From Citromicrobium sp. UBA3494 (GTDB taxonomy: Bacteria > Pseudomonadota > Alphaproteobacteria > Sphingomonadales > Sphingomonadaceae), in NCBI GenBank assembly GCA_002377695.1, contig DFQH01000004.1, positions 62,001 to 126,000 of the forward strand: a DNA stretch of 64,000 nt. Direction: 5' to 3'. A model generated the notes under the pieces. The model did no database searches. It was not told the DNA's origin and saw only the letters and a list, made by a program, of their open reading frames with translations. Made by a program: the position numbers and the translations under genes. Positions 10,873 through 20,824 of the stretch are shown here, one piece after another; position 1 is the first letter of the stretch, and every line of letters begins with the position of its first letter.

Positions 10873-11050
10873 ATTCCCCCCTGGTAGAAAATTTCACATG
10901 ACAGCAGCCACTCCCTCCAATTCTTGCTTGAAGGGTCATGGATTTGTCATTTATGATGCATCGCACAATTACAACGAGCCGGTCAATCTTGTTTTGCAGC
11001 GCAGCATTTGGTGGGGGAAGGCTTTGAAAAACGGACCTTTAAAGGCCGCA

Positions 11051-11368
11051 ATGAGCCGAAAATCGGACGTGAAATATTCAACGGGCGACGAGTGTGACAT
11101 TAAAGCTACTGCACCTGCGAGCAGCAGTTGCACAAAAGAAGCGCACGCGGTCGACCCGATGCTGGCCTCGATGCAGCCTGCGGAACTCAAGCTGGCGATG
11201 GACGAACTGGGATATTCCACCCAGACTGCGCTCGCGCGGGCCATCGGGGTCGACCGCTCGACCGTGAGTCTTTGGCTGGATGGCCGCATCGGCGTTCCCC
11301 GGCCGATTGCGAAACTGGTGCGCCTGCTGATCCTTCATCACGGGCCGACGGAACGAGAGAGCACTTGA
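11051..11368 (+). CDS. Small Cro/C1-type HTH protein
   Basis: The conserved part is at the C-terminus: AELKLAMDELGYSTQTALAR, AIGVDRSTVSLWLDG and PIAKLVRLLI form a compact helix-turn-helix of the Cro/XRE class. The start is uncertain. ATG 11051 gives 105 residues with a polar, low-complexity N-terminus; ATG 11159 would give just the HTH module of about 69 residues; the frame is open further upstream into the glnK promoter, which is less likely. Its stop overlaps the proB start (TTGA), so it is co-translated with proB and may regulate that operon or its divergent neighbour glnK. No target is known. Confidence 0.55.
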   Translation: MSRKSDVKYSTGDECDIKATAPASSSCTKEAHAVDPMLASMQPAELKLAMDELGYSTQTALARAIGVDRSTVSLWLDGRIGVPRPIAKLVRLLILHHGPTEREST

Positions 11369-12177
11369 AAAACCCCGAACCGACTGCCGCGCAATGGCTG
11401 GGCTCTGCCGCAAGGATCGTCGTCAAGATCGGCTCCTCGCTACTGATCGACCCGGCGAACCGGACACCGCGTGCGGGCTGGCTGGCCGGATTGGCGCGCG
11501 ATCTGGTCGATCTGCGCGAAGCGGGCGCCACCGTCATCGTCGTGAGTTCGGGAGCCGTCGCGCTTGGCTGGCAGCGGCTCGGCATGCCGCGCTCCACCCA
11601 GCTGGACCGACGCCAGGCGGCGGCGGCGATCGGGCAGAGCCTGCTGATGAATGCATGGGCGGCTGCCTTTGCCGAGCACGATGTCGCCGTCGCGCAGCTG
11701 CTGCTCACCCTGCAGGACAGCGAATCGCGCGAACGATCGGCCAATGCGCAGGCGACGCTGGCCGTATTGCTGGAAGCGGGCGCGGTTCCCGTGGTCAACG
11801 AGAACGACAGCGTCGCCACAGAGGAACTGAAGCTGGGCGACAACGACCGGCTGTCCGCCCGCGTCGCCGAACTGGCCGGGGCAGACCTGCTGCTGCTCCT
11901 GTCCGACGTGGACGGGCTCTATGATCGTGACCCGCGCGAGGCGGGGGCGCGGCATGTCGGGTACGTATCTTCGATCGACGAAGATATCGTCGCCATGGCG
12001 GGAGGCACGCAGGCCCATGGCGTGGGCACGGGCGGCATGGCCACCAAGATCGCGGCGGCGCGCCACGCAGGAGCGCTGGGGTGCCGCACGATCATTGCCA
12101 GCGGGCGCGAGGACCATCCGATCCACCGGCTGGCGGAGGGCGCCCGCGCCACTTTATTCGCCCCCGCAGACCCCTGA
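11365..12177 (+). CDS. proB: Glutamate 5-kinase, short form lacking the PUA domain
   Basis: Phosphorylates glutamate in the first step of proline synthesis. The amino-acid-kinase domain is complete: RIVVKIGSSLLI at residue 17, VVSSGAVALGW, VNENDSVATEELKLGDNDRL for substrate, LLLLSDVDGLYDRDPR, and GTGGMATKIAAARHAG. The protein ends at 270 residues, about 100 short of E. coli ProB (367), so the C-terminal PUA domain is absent. The start is TTG 11365, overlapping the stop of the HTH gene; the frame runs on upstream but only as a shadow of that gene. proA is not adjacent. Confidence 0.9.
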   Translation: MKNPEPTAAQWLGSAARIVVKIGSSLLIDPANRTPRAGWLAGLARDLVDLREAGATVIVVSSGAVALGWQRLGMPRSTQLDRRQAAAAIGQSLLMNAWAAAFAEHDVAVAQLLLTLQDSESRERSANAQATLAVLLEAGAVPVVNENDSVATEELKLGDNDRLSARVAELAGADLLLLLSDVDGLYDRDPREAGARHVGYVSSIDEDIVAMAGGTQAHGVGTGGMATKIAAARHAGALGCRTIIASGREDHPIHRLAEGARATLFAPADP

Positions 12178-12254
12178 GATTGCCCCGGAATCCGGCAGGC
12201 TCGCGCTGGCCGGGACACAATCGGAGCGTAAAAATCGCAAATTCGGCAATATTT

Positions 12255-12284
12255 TTGCTTGCCCTTAAGTTCTGATGATATAAA
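12255..12284 (+). promoter_or_regulatory. Probable sigma-70 promoter of the ilv-leu operon
   Basis: TTGCTT (12255-12260), an 18-base spacer and TATAAA (12279-12284) form a good -35/-10 pair. Transcription would start near 12291, about 40 bases before the leader peptide start. The surrounding 12178-12254 stretch is AT-richer than the neighbourhood and contains no gene. Confidence 0.55.
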
Positions 12285-12330
12285 CGTCTCGCCACCGCAG
12301 CAATGGTGCTGCGCATGCGAGGAATCAGGA

Positions 12331-12453
12331 ATGCAGGCCATGGCCGCACCCCGGATCGCAAACGAAGCAGCGCCCTCCGCGCTGGCCATCGTGCTGCTCC
12401 TTGTCCTTGTACTCGTACTTCTTATCGAGCGGGGAGGGGTGCCCATCGGCTGA
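12331..12453 (+). CDS. Branched-chain amino acid attenuator leader peptide
   Basis: A 40-codon frame starts at ATG 12331 behind AGGAATCAGGA and ends at TGA 12451. Residues 17-32 read ALAIVLLLVLVLVLLI: 14 of the 15 residues from 18 to 32 are Leu (8), Val (4) or Ile (2), with another Val and Ile near the end. Such a run of control codons, directly ahead of a terminator and the ilvD start, is the hallmark of ribosome-mediated attenuation as in enterobacterial ilvL. The peptide itself has no function beyond being translated; slow decoding when branched-chain aminoacyl-tRNA is scarce should stall the ribosome. It is unrelated in sequence to E. coli IlvL, so I give no symbol. Confidence 0.88.
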   Translation: MQAMAAPRIANEAAPSALAIVLLLVLVLVLLIERGGVPIG

Positions 12454-12485
12454 GCCAAGCCAGACGGACCTCTCGAACCCCGCTC
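12427..12485 (+). promoter_or_regulatory. Antiterminator pairing of the ilv attenuator
   Basis: GAGCGGGG (12427-12434), just after the last control codon, is perfectly complementary to CCCCGCTC (12478-12485), which is the ascending arm of the terminator. A ribosome stalled within the Leu/Val/Ile run leaves 12427-12434 free to pair and prevents termination; a ribosome reaching the stop codon at 12451 covers it and lets the terminator form. The pairing is seen; the mechanism is inferred from the classical model. Confidence 0.65.
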
Positions 12486-12510
12486 TCCGGTAAGGATAGC
12501 GGGGTTTTTT
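12476..12510 (+). terminator. Intrinsic terminator (attenuator) before ilvD
   Basis: AACCCCGCT (12476-12484) pairs with AGCGGGGTT (12498-12506), extended inside by TCC/GGA around a GGTAA loop, and followed by a run of six T (12505-12510). It lies 22 bases after the leader-peptide stop and 37 bases before ilvD, and is the only textbook intrinsic terminator in the window. Confidence 0.9.
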
Positions 12511-12547
12511 ATTGGACCGTCCAGGCATGCTCTGGGGACGAAACGAC

Positions 12548-14224
12548 ATGACGCAAACAGCTTCCAAACGCTCAGACGCGATCACCAAGGGCCCGGCCAA
12601 GGCGCCCGCGCGCGCCATGCTGCGCGGCGCGGGCTATACGGACGAGCAGATGGCGCAGCCCATGGTCGCGGTGGTCAACACATGGTCCACCGTCACCCCG
12701 TGCAACATGCACCTGGCCGATCTGGCCGAGCCGATCCGGCAGGGCCTGCGCGAGAACAGCGCCACGCCGGTCGATTTCAACACCATCGTCGTTTCCGACG
12801 GGATCACGATGGGCGGCGAGGGCATGCGCGCCTCGCTGATGAGCCGCGAACTGATCGCCGATTCGATCGAACTGGCGGTGCGCGGCCATTCTCTGGACGC
12901 GGCCGTGATCCTGGTCGGCTGCGACAAGACCATCCCTGCCGCCGCAATGGCGCTGGCGCGGCTCGATATTCCCGGACTGGTTTTCTACGGCGGCACGATA
13001 ATGCCCGGCCACATGGATGGGCGCGACCTGTCGATCCAGGACGTGTTCGAAGCCGTCGGCGCGCACGCCAAGGGCGACATGAGCGATGCGGAACTGGACA
13101 AGGTGGAGCGTGCCGCGTGCCCCGGTGCGGGCGCGTGCGGCGGCCAGTTCACCGCCAACACCATGGCGATGGCACTGGCGATGATGGGTATCTCCCCCAT
13201 GGGATCGGGCGATCCGCCTGCGACCGATGCGGCCAAGCGTGTCGAAGCTGCGCGCTGCGGGCGTCTGGCCGCGAAGCTGGCGCACGAGGGCACTTCGGCG
13301 CGCAACTTCGTCACCCCGGCGTCGGTTCGCAATGCGGCCACCGCCGTGGTCGCCAGCGGCGGCTCGACCAACGCGGTGCTGCACCTGCCAGCGATCGCGG
13401 CCGAGGCGGGCTTCGCCTTCCCGATCGAGACTTTCGACGAGCTGTCGCGCACCGTGCCCGTCATTACCGACCTCAAGCCGGGCGGGCGCTTTCTGGCCCG
13501 CGATCTCTACGCGGCAGGCGGCGTTCCGCTGTTCGGCAAGCGGCTGGCCGATGCGGGAATGATTGCCGACACGCCGACGGTGACCGGGCGCAGCCTGTTC
13601 GCCGAACTGGCCGAGGCGGAGGAAACCGAGGGCCAGCAGGTCGTCAAATCCCCCGCCGATCCGGTCAAGGCGACGGGCGGCCTGAGCATCCTCTACGGCG
13701 ATGTCGCGCCCGAAGGCGCGGTGCTCAAGACTGCCGGATACGGTTCGAAATCCTTCGAGGGCCCGGCCCGGGTGTTCGAGGGAGAGGAAGCCTGCTTCGC
13801 CGCAGTCAACGCCAACCGGATCAAGGCCGGAGACGTGGTCATCATCCGCTACGAAGGCCCTGCCGGCGGCCCGGGCATGCGCGAAATGCTGGCGGTTACC
13901 GCAGCGCTTGCCGGGCAGGGCCTCGCCGGAGAGGTCGCCCTGATCACGGATGGCCGCTTTTCCGGAGCCAGCCATGGTTTCGTGATTGGCCACTGCTCCC
14001 CGGAAGCAGCCGCTGGCGGCCCCATCGCACTGATCGAGGAAGGCGACATCATCCGTATCGACACCGACGCCCGCCGGATCGACGCCGATATCGACTGGGA
14101 CGCGCGCCGCGAAGCGCATGTCCCGCGTGAACTCAACCGCATGGGCGGCGCGTTCGACAAGTACGCCCGCCTTGTTTCGTCCGCCGCTTACGGCGCCACC
14201 ACCATTCCACCCGTTACCGAGTGA
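12548..14224 (+). CDS. ilvD: Dihydroxy-acid dehydratase
   Basis: Third step of valine and isoleucine synthesis: dehydrates 2,3-dihydroxy-acids to 2-keto-acids. The 558-residue Fe-S enzyme has the three cluster-cysteine segments [27 protein letters not shown] and [17 protein letters not shown], plus [20 protein letters not shown] and [18 protein letters not shown]. The ATG at 12548 has GGGGACG upstream and gives [16 protein letters not shown], the normal N-terminus; the frame extends 12 codons upstream into the terminator region. It is the first structural gene behind the attenuator and 13 bases ahead of ilvC. Confidence 0.96.
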   Translation: MTQTASKRSDAITKGPAKAPARAMLRGAGYTDEQMAQPMVAVVNTWSTVTPCNMHLADLAEPIRQGLRENSATPVDFNTIVVSDGITMGGEGMRASLMSRELIADSIELAVRGHSLDAAVILVGCDKTIPAAAMALARLDIPGLVFYGGTIMPGHMDGRDLSIQDVFEAVGAHAKGDMSDAELDKVERAACPGAGACGGQFTANTMAMALAMMGISPMGSGDPPATDAAKRVEAARCGRLAAKLAHEGTSARNFVTPASVRNAATAVVASGGSTNAVLHLPAIAAEAGFAFPIETFDELSRTVPVITDLKPGGRFLARDLYAAGGVPLFGKRLADAGMIADTPTVTGRSLFAELAEAEETEGQQVVKSPADPVKATGGLSILYGDVAPEGAVLKTAGYGSKSFEGPARVFEGEEACFAAVNANRIKAGDVVIIRYEGPAGGPGMREMLAVTAALAGQGLAGEVALITDGRFSGASHGFVIGHCSPEAAAGGPIALIEEGDIIRIDTDARRIDADIDWDARREAHVPRELNRMGGAFDKYARLVSSAAYGATTIPPVTE

Positions 14225-14237
14225 GGGATCTGAAATC

Positions 14238-15269
14238 ATGCCGAAAACCATCAAAGTCTACACCGATGCCGACGCCAAACCCGCGCTGGTCAAGGACCGT
14301 CCCGTTGCCGTGATCGGCTACGGCAGCCAGGGCCGTGCCCATGCGATGAACCTGAAAGAAAGCGGCTGCGAAGTGATCGTCGGTCTGCGCGATGGCTCGC
14401 CCACCGCGGCCAAGGCCCGCGCCGACGGGTTGACCGTGATGCCGGTGGCCGAGGCCGCCAAGGCCGCATCGCTCGTCGCGCTGCTGACGCCGGACATGAG
14501 CCACGAGGCGATCTACGCCAGCGAGATCGCGCCCAACCTGGAACAGGGCGACGCGCTGCTCGTCGCGCATGGCTTCACCGTGCTGTACGAGCGCATCCAG
14601 CCCGCCGACGGGATCGACGTGATCCTGGTTGCGCCCAAGGGGCCGGGCGATCTGGTCCGCCGCGAATACGAACGCGGCGCGGGCGTTCCGTGCCTGTTCG
14701 CCGTGCGTCAGGACGCCACCGGCGAAGCGCGCGAGCGTGCGCTGGCCTATGCCAGCCTGATCGGCGGGACGACCGCCGGCGCGATCGAAACCAGCTTCCG
14801 CGAGGAAACCGAGACCGATCTGTTCGGCGAGCAGGCCGTGCTGTGCGGCGGTGCGACCGAACTGGTCGCTGCCGGGTTCGAGACGCTGGTGGATGCGGGC
14901 TACCAGCCCGAAATCGCCTATTACGAGTGCCTGCACGAACTGAAGCTGATCGTCGATCTGCTGTACGAAGGCGGATTCGAGAAGATGCACGAATTCGTCT
15001 CCGAAACCGCGATCTACGGCGATCTCGTCTCCGGTCCACGCGTCATCAACGACGAAACCCGTGCGCGGATGAAGGAGGTCCTGACCGACATTCAGGACGG
15101 CACCTTCGCCAAGAACTGGATCGCCGAGAACGAGGCCGGGAAGGCCGAATACGACAAGATGCAGGCCGCCGATCTGAGCCATCCCATCGAAGCGACCGGC
15201 AAGGAGCTGCGCGCGATGATGCCGTGGCTGGAAGCCGCCCGGAAGAAGAAGGAGCAGAAGGCCGCCTGA
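14238..15269 (+). CDS. ilvC: Ketol-acid reductoisomerase (NADP+), class I
   Basis: Converts acetolactate or acetohydroxybutyrate to the dihydroxy-acid. The 343-residue length is that of the short class I enzymes. The Rossmann segment [20 protein letters not shown] is followed by [11 protein letters not shown] and [17 protein letters not shown]; the knotted domain has the metal/substrate residues in [17 protein letters not shown] and [14 protein letters not shown]. The ATG at 14238 is preceded by GAGGGATC. Second gene of the ilv-leu operon. Confidence 0.96.
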   Translation: MPKTIKVYTDADAKPALVKDRPVAVIGYGSQGRAHAMNLKESGCEVIVGLRDGSPTAAKARADGLTVMPVAEAAKAASLVALLTPDMSHEAIYASEIAPNLEQGDALLVAHGFTVLYERIQPADGIDVILVAPKGPGDLVRREYERGAGVPCLFAVRQDATGEARERALAYASLIGGTTAGAIETSFREETETDLFGEQAVLCGGATELVAAGFETLVDAGYQPEIAYYECLHELKLIVDLLYEGGFEKMHEFVSETAIYGDLVSGPRVINDETRARMKEVLTDIQDGTFAKNWIAENEAGKAEYDKMQAADLSHPIEATGKELRAMMPWLEAARKKKEQKAA

Positions 15270-15299
15270 TCGCAGGACACCTTTCTGAAAGCGAGAACC

Positions 15300-17009
15300 A
15301 TGACCGCCATGACCACGCCCGCCCCCAGTCCCGAGATTGAGCCCGCCACCCGCACGGGTGCGCAACTCGTCGTCGATACGCTGGGCGCGCTCGGGGTAGA
15401 ATGCGTGTTCGGTTATCCCGGCGGTGCGATCATGCCGGTGTACGACGCGCTTCCGCAGGGCAGTACGCGTCACATCCTCGTCCGGCACGAACAGGCCGCC
15501 GCCTTCGCCGCCGATGCCTATGGCCGGGCGACCGGTCGGGCGGGGGTGTGCCTGGCCACTTCCGGCCCGGGTGCGACCAACCTCATCACCGGCATTGCCA
15601 ATGCCTATCTCGATTCGGTGCCGATGGTCGCGATTACCGGGCAGGTCGCGCAGCCGATGATGGGGACCGACGCTTTTCAGGAAACCGACATCTTCGGCAT
15701 GACGATGCCGATCGTGAAGCATTCGATCATCATCCGCCGGCCCGAGGATATTCCCACGATGCTGGCGGAAGCCTTCGCCATCGCCGAGGGCGGGCGGCCC
15801 GGCCCGGTGCTGGTCGATCTGCCCAAGGATGTGCAGCAGGCGCAATGCGATAGTCCCGGCAAACGTCTTCCGAAAGCGGACGTGCTGCCTTCGCCGTCGC
15901 AGGAATCGATTGCGGAGGCCGAAAAGCTCATCGCCGCCTCGCAGCGCCCGCTGTTCTATCTTGGCGGTGGGATCGGGCGTTCCAACGCGAGCGAGATGGT
16001 TCACCGGATTGTCGATGAAAGCGGCATCCCGGCGGTTGCCACTTTGCAGGGCCTGGGCGTGCTGCCGCCCGAGCATCCCGCGATGTTGGGCATGCTGGGG
16101 ATGCACGGCCACCGCGCGGCCAACATGGCGGTGCAGGAGAGCGATCTGCTGATCGTGGTCGGTGCGCGGTTCGATGACAGGGCGACCGGCAAGCTGGCCG
16201 AATTCGCGCCGCATGCCTCGGTCGTTCATATCGACGTCGATGCTGCCGAACTGGGCAAGCTTCGCTTTGCCCATGCGGCGGTGTGCGGCAACCTGAAGGC
16301 GAGCCTGGCGGCGATCGACTTCGCGCGGGGCGATATCCAGCCCTGGACCGACAGGATCATGGCGGACCGCACCGCCTACGCCCCGCGCTACGACGCGCCG
16401 GGCAATGGCATCTATGCGCCCGCGATGCTCAAGGCGCTGTCGGAACGCGTGGGTGACGATTTCGTGGCCGCCTGCGATGTCGGCCAGCACCAGATGTGGG
16501 TCGCGCAGCACTGCCGCTTCTCGCGTCCGCAGGCGCACCTCACCAGCGGCGGCCTCGGCGCGATGGGATACGGCCTGCCCGCCGCAATCGGCGCCAAGCT
16601 GGCCGAGCCGGGAAAGGAGGTCTTCGCGATCTGCGGCGATGGCGGGTTCCAGATGAACATCCAGGAACTGGCGACGCTGCGCCGCTACCAGATCCCGGTG
16701 AAGATCGTGCTGCTCGACAACGCGATGCTTGGCCTGGTGCGCCAGTGGCAGGAGCTGTTCTTTGCCGGCAATTATTCCGAGGTCGATCTGTCCGACAATC
16801 CCGATTTCGTGGAGGTCGCCAACGCCTTCGGGATCGAGGCTTTCGGCATCGAACGGCGCGAGGAAGTGGACGGGGCGATCGACCGGCTGATGGCCGCGCG
16901 CGGGCCGATCCTCGCGCATGTCCGCATCGATCCCGAAGAAAACGTGTGGCCGCTGGTGCCACCGGGCAAATCCAACGCCAAAATGATGGAGAAGCGCAAT
17001 GACACTTGA
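15300..17009 (+). CDS. ilvB: Acetolactate synthase, large (catalytic) subunit
   Basis: ThDP-dependent condensation of pyruvate with pyruvate or 2-ketobutyrate. The 569-residue protein has all three domains: the N-terminal Pyr domain with FGYPGGAIMPVYDAL and the catalytic Glu in LVRHEQAAAFAADAYGR, the central FAD domain, and the C-terminal PP domain with the ThDP/Mg motif CGDGGFQMNIQELATL ending at LLDN. It overlaps the small-subunit gene by 11 bases, which fits stoichiometric coupling of the two subunits. Could be labelled ilvG or ilvI in other schemes; specificity is not readable. Confidence 0.95.
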   Translation: MTAMTTPAPSPEIEPATRTGAQLVVDTLGALGVECVFGYPGGAIMPVYDALPQGSTRHILVRHEQAAAFAADAYGRATGRAGVCLATSGPGATNLITGIANAYLDSVPMVAITGQVAQPMMGTDAFQETDIFGMTMPIVKHSIIIRRPEDIPTMLAEAFAIAEGGRPGPVLVDLPKDVQQAQCDSPGKRLPKADVLPSPSQESIAEAEKLIAASQRPLFYLGGGIGRSNASEMVHRIVDESGIPAVATLQGLGVLPPEHPAMLGMLGMHGHRAANMAVQESDLLIVVGARFDDRATGKLAEFAPHASVVHIDVDAAELGKLRFAHAAVCGNLKASLAAIDFARGDIQPWTDRIMADRTAYAPRYDAPGNGIYAPAMLKALSERVGDDFVAACDVGQHQMWVAQHCRFSRPQAHLTSGGLGAMGYGLPAAIGAKLAEPGKEVFAICGDGGFQMNIQELATLRRYQIPVKIVLLDNAMLGLVRQWQELFFAGNYSEVDLSDNPDFVEVANAFGIEAFGIERREEVDGAIDRLMAARGPILAHVRIDPEENVWPLVPPGKSNAKMMEKRNDT

Positions 17010-17277
17010 ACATATCCGCATCGAATTTCGCTGCGCGGAAGGCGCGCTTCGCCGTATCCTCGGCGTGATCGAGGCGCGCGCCTTCGCGGTCCGTTCCATG
17101 CAGATGGGCAGCGATGGCAACCGCGCCGTGATGACGCTGGCGCTGGAGCCGCTGGACGAGAGCCGGCGGGTCGACATCATGCTGCGCCAGGTGGAGCGGC
17201 TGTACGATGTCGAGGCGACGATCCGCCTGAGCAATGCACCGCCGGTGATGGAGGTAGCCAATGTCGCAACAGCCTGA
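16999..17277 (+). CDS. Acetolactate synthase small subunit, minimal ACT-domain form
   Basis: A 92-residue protein with one ACT domain: EHIRIEFRCAEGALRRILGV, then ARAFAVRSMQMG and the strand NRAVMTLALE. This is the length of enterobacterial IlvM (about 87) rather than the 160-190 residues of usual IlvN/IlvH, so the C-terminal ACT-like half is absent. It overlaps ilvB by 11 bases and leuA by 17. It should activate the large subunit; whether it confers valine feedback inhibition is open, because the valine site of IlvN-type subunits uses the ACT dimer interface and E. coli IlvM is poorly sensitive. Confidence 0.85.
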   Translation: MTLEHIRIEFRCAEGALRRILGVIEARAFAVRSMQMGSDGNRAVMTLALEPLDESRRVDIMLRQVERLYDVEATIRLSNAPPVMEVANVATA

Positions 17278-18823
17278 GAGCGATATGCGCAAGATCGCCA
17301 TTTTCGACACGTCCCTGCGCGATGGCGAGCAGGCGCCAGGCTTCTCCATGAACACTGCGCAGAAGCTCAAGCTCGCGCATGCGCTGACGAAGCTGAAGGT
17401 GGATGTGATGGAGGTCGGCTTCGCTGCCGCCTCCCCCGGCGATGCCGAGGCGATCCATACGATCGCCAGCGAGATCGGGTATCTGCACGACGCGCCCATG
17501 CTGTGCTCGCTCTCGCGCGCGACGGAGGGTGACATCGACGCCGCCGAGCGAGCGCTGGGGCCTGCGCGCCGCAGCCGGCTGCACCTGTTCTTCGGCACCA
17601 GCGACCTGCATTTGGCCGCCAAGCACAAGATGGAAAAGCCCGAAGCGCTCAAGACCATCGAACGGGCGCTGAAGATGGCCAGGGGTCGCTTCACCGAGAT
17701 CGAGTTTTCGGCCGAGGATGCTTTGCGCACCGAACCTGCCTTCCTGAAGGAAGTCCTCGAATGTGCGGCGGCGGCAGGTGCGGACGTGCTCAACGTGCCC
17801 GACACGGTTGGCTACACCTCTCCGGAGGAAATCTATGCGCTGTTCGCGGACCTCACCGCCAATGTCGCGCGGCCCGACCATGTGATCTTCTCCACCCACA
17901 ATCATGACGATCTGGGCATGGCGGTGGCGAACAGCCTCGCCGCGGTTCGCGGCGGCGCAGGCCAGGTCGAATGCACGATCAACGGGATCGGGGAGCGTGC
18001 GGGCAACTGCGCGCTGGAAGAAGTGGTCATGGCGCTGAACACCCGGCCCGATCACTACGCCGCCACAACCGGGGTGGAAACGCGCGAGATCTTCTCCGTC
18101 AGCCGTCTTCTGGGCGAGACGACCGGCAACGCGCCGCCGCGCAACAAGGCCATCGTGGGCCGCAACGCCTTCGCGCACGAGGCGGGCATTCACCAGCACG
18201 GCGTGCTGGCCGACCGGCGCACCTACGAGATCATGAAGCCGGAGGATATCGGGCTGCCGTCCAACGCGCTGGTGCTGGGCAAGCACTCGGGCAAGCACGC
18301 CCTGCGCGCGCGGCTGGAAGCGCTGGGTCACGAACTCGGCGCGAACCGTTTCGAACAGCTCTATGCCGATTTCAAGCGGCTGGCGGATACCAAGCGCGAA
18401 GTGACCGACAACGACCTGTGCGATCTGGTCGCGGAGGACGGGCGCGGGCATGCTTGGGAACTGGTGCGCGTGGAGATGCGCACCGGCACCAAGGCGCAGG
18501 AGCGCCCGACGGCGAAGGTCACGCTCGATCACCGGGCGCGCGGGCGCATCACCACGATCGGCCACGGCACCGGCCCGTTCGAGGCGCTGACCGATGCCTT
18601 CTGCGTCGCCGCCGAAGTGAAAGAAGGCATGCTCGAAAGCGTCGACGCCCATCAGCTTTCGCGCGAGATGGAAATCGGCGTGGGCCTGACGGTCGACGGG
18701 GTCGCCATTGCCGGGCGCAGCCAGCACACCGATGTGGTGATCGCCGCCGCCGAGGCGCTGCTCGCCGCGTTCAACAATCATGCCCGCATGGCCGACAGTT
18801 CGCGCCTTGCCGACGCCGCCTGA
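17261..18823 (+). CDS. leuA: 2-isopropylmalate synthase
   Basis: Condenses acetyl-CoA with 2-ketoisovalerate, the first committed leucine step. The 520-residue protein has the HMGL/DRE-TIM barrel motif [13 protein letters not shown] at residue 15, the metal-binding [16 protein letters not shown] and [18 protein letters not shown], and [12 protein letters not shown] with [14 protein letters not shown]. The C-terminal 120 residues form the LeuA regulatory domain for leucine feedback inhibition. It overlaps the small-subunit gene by 17 bases, linking the isoleucine/valine and leucine branches in one operon. Confidence 0.95.
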   Translation: MSQQPESDMRKIAIFDTSLRDGEQAPGFSMNTAQKLKLAHALTKLKVDVMEVGFAAASPGDAEAIHTIASEIGYLHDAPMLCSLSRATEGDIDAAERALGPARRSRLHLFFGTSDLHLAAKHKMEKPEALKTIERALKMARGRFTEIEFSAEDALRTEPAFLKEVLECAAAAGADVLNVPDTVGYTSPEEIYALFADLTANVARPDHVIFSTHNHDDLGMAVANSLAAVRGGAGQVECTINGIGERAGNCALEEVVMALNTRPDHYAATTGVETREIFSVSRLLGETTGNAPPRNKAIVGRNAFAHEAGIHQHGVLADRRTYEIMKPEDIGLPSNALVLGKHSGKHALRARLEALGHELGANRFEQLYADFKRLADTKREVTDNDLCDLVAEDGRGHAWELVRVEMRTGTKAQERPTAKVTLDHRARGRITTIGHGTGPFEALTDAFCVAAEVKEGMLESVDAHQLSREMEIGVGLTVDGVAIAGRSQHTDVVIAAAEALLAAFNNHARMADSSRLADAA

Positions 18824-18834
18824 GAGCTGGAACA

Positions 18835-20253
18835 ATGGCACGATCCCTGTTCGACAAGCTGTGGGACGCGCATGTCGTCGTCCCCGAAAGCGAGGATAGC
18901 CCTGCGATCCTCTTCATCGACCTGCACCTGATCCACGAGGTTACCTCGCCGCAGGCCTTCGCGGTGCTGGAGGAGCGCGGATTGCCCGTGCGGCGTCCGG
19001 ACCTGACCCAGGCGACGCTCGACCATTCGACCCCGACCTTGCCGCCGGGCCCCGACGGGCGCCTGCCCTACGCGACGCAGGACGCGGAAAAACAGGTCCA
19101 CCAGCTGGAGGCGAACTGCGCGAAGCATGGCATAGACCTGCTCGGCCTGGATGATCCGCGCCGCGGCATCGTCCATGTGGTCGGCCCCGAACTGGGGCTG
19201 ACGCAGCCGGGCAAGACAATCGTGTGCGGCGACAGCCATACCTCCACCCACGGCGCGTTCGGCGCGCTGGCCTTCGGGATCGGCACGACCGAAGTGGGGC
19301 ACGTGCTGGCAACGCAATGCATCCTGCAGCGCAAGCCGAAATCGATGCGCATCACCTTCGAGGGCGAGCTTTCGCCGGGAGTGGGTGCGAAGGACATGGC
19401 GCTCGCCATGATCGCGCAGATTGGCGCGGATGGCGGGCAGGGCTACGCGGTCGAATTTGCCGGACCCGCAGTCGAAGCGCTGTCGATGGAAGCACGCATG
19501 ACGCTGTGCAACATGGCGATCGAGGCGGGCGCACGCGTGGGCATGGTCGCGCCGGACGAGACCACCTTCGCCTATCTCGAAGGCCGCGAGCGCGCGCCGC
19601 AGGGTGAGGCTTGGGATGCGGCCGTCGCCCGCTGGCGCGAACTTCCCTCCGATCCGGACGCGCAGTTCGACAGCGAGGTGACGGTGGATGCCGCCGCGAT
19701 CCGTTCGATGATAACCTTCGGCGTATCGCCCGATGCGGCGGCGCCCGTAGCGGGCAGCGCGCCCCGGCCCGCGAACGATTCCGAACGCGAGGCTGCGGAG
19801 TACATGCGCTTTGCCGCCGACCGACCCTTTGCCGAGGCGAAGGTAGACCGGGTCTTCATTGGCAGCTGCACCAATTCGCGCATGGCAGACCTGCGCGAAG
19901 CGGCCGAGGTGATGCGCGGCCGCAAGGTGGCGGACGGCGTCATCGCGCTGGTCGTGCCCGGCTCGGAAGCCATTCGCCAGCAGGCGGAGGCCGAGGGGCT
20001 GCACACGGTGTTCACCGAAGCCGGGGCCGAATGGCGCATGCCGGGCTGTTCGATGTGCATTGCGATGAACGGCGATCAGGGCGCGCCCGGCGAACTGGTC
20101 GTCTCGACCTCCAACCGCAATTTCGTCGGCCGGCAGGGCAAGGGCGTGCGCACGGTGCTGGCCGGCCCCGCCACCGCTGCCGCCAGCGCGATTGCCGGGC
20201 ATATCGCCGACCCTTCCCAATATCTCGGCACGGAGGCGCGCGATGCAGCCTGA
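18835..20253 (+). CDS. leuC: 3-isopropylmalate dehydratase, large subunit
   Basis: Aconitase-family isomerisation of 2- to 3-isopropylmalate with LeuD. The 472-residue protein has [20 protein letters not shown], the cluster cysteines in [17 protein letters not shown] and [11 protein letters not shown], and [13 protein letters not shown] start at ATG 18835, where [15 protein letters not shown] is the standard N-terminus; the frame is open far upstream but only as an out-of-frame shadow of leuA. It overlaps leuD by 11 bases. Confidence 0.96.
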   Translation: MARSLFDKLWDAHVVVPESEDSPAILFIDLHLIHEVTSPQAFAVLEERGLPVRRPDLTQATLDHSTPTLPPGPDGRLPYATQDAEKQVHQLEANCAKHGIDLLGLDDPRRGIVHVVGPELGLTQPGKTIVCGDSHTSTHGAFGALAFGIGTTEVGHVLATQCILQRKPKSMRITFEGELSPGVGAKDMALAMIAQIGADGGQGYAVEFAGPAVEALSMEARMTLCNMAIEAGARVGMVAPDETTFAYLEGRERAPQGEAWDAAVARWRELPSDPDAQFDSEVTVDAAAIRSMITFGVSPDAAAPVAGSAPRPANDSEREAAEYMRFAADRPFAEAKVDRVFIGSCTNSRMADLREAAEVMRGRKVADGVIALVVPGSEAIRQQAEAEGLHTVFTEAGAEWRMPGCSMCIAMNGDQGAPGELVVSTSNRNFVGRQGKGVRTVLAGPATAAASAIAGHIADPSQYLGTEARDAA

Positions 20254-20824
20254 GCCTTTCATCCGTCTGGAGGCGCGCACGCTGGTGGTGCGCCAGAGCA
20301 ATATCGATACCGACCAGATCATTCCGGCACGCTTCCTCACCACCACCACGCGCGAAGGGCTGGGCAAGAGCGCGTTTTATGACTGGCGCTACACCGAAGA
20401 CGACCAGCCGAAGAACGCGTCTCCCTTTCCGGTTGCGGGGGCGGGCGACCGGCAGGTGCTGGTGGCTGGCGCCAATTTCGGCTGCGGTTCCTCGCGCGAA
20501 CATGCGCCCTGGGCGCTGCTCGATTACGGATTCCGCGCAGTGATCAGTTCGGACATCGCGGACATCTTCAAGAGCAACGCGCTCAAGAACGGCCTGCTGC
20601 CGGTGGAGGTCGACCAGCGGACCCACGCGGCCCTGCTGGAGCGTCCGGGCATTGCCATCGTGATCGACCTCGAAAGCTGCACGCTGGAGACAGAGGACGA
20701 CATCCGTGCGCAGTTCACCGTCGAACCCTTCGCGCGCCGCTGCCTGCTCGACGGGGTGGACCCGCTCGGCCATATCGTCGCGCACGAGGAAGCCATCGCC
20801 GCTTACGAGGCTGCCGCGGCATGA
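20243..20824 (+). CDS. leuD: 3-isopropylmalate dehydratase, small subunit
   Basis: The 193-residue swivel-domain partner of Leu[16 protein letters not shown] near residue 20 and [21 protein letters not shown] are the LeuD signatures. The ATG at 20243 gives [16 protein letters not shown], a normal start; 17 codons further upstream in frame is unlikely. It ends in an ATGA overlap with leuB. Confidence 0.95.
   Translation: MQPEPFIRLEARTLVVRQSNIDTDQIIPARFLTTTTREGLGKSAFYDWRYTEDDQPKNASPFPVAGAGDRQVLVAGANFGCGSSREHAPWALLDYGFRAVISSDIADIFKSNALKNGLLPVEVDQRTHAALLERPGIAIVIDLESCTLETEDDIRAQFTVEPFARRCLLDGVDPLGHIVAHEEAIAAYEAAAA

Noticed and set aside
10873..11000. Sigma-54 promoter for glnK-amtB
   Set aside because: No GG-N10-GC pair of the right form at a suitable distance on the minus strand.
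10838..11050. Upstream extension of the small HTH gene
   Set aside because: It would begin inside glnK and cross its promoter region; the residues have no conserved pattern, so a later start is preferred.
14214..17261. A 1015-codon open frame antisense to ilvC-ilvB-ilvN
   Set aside because: It is a by-product of high GC and third-position bias in the plus-strand genes; the product is His/Arg/Gly-rich without domains, while the plus strand has complete, recognisable enzymes.
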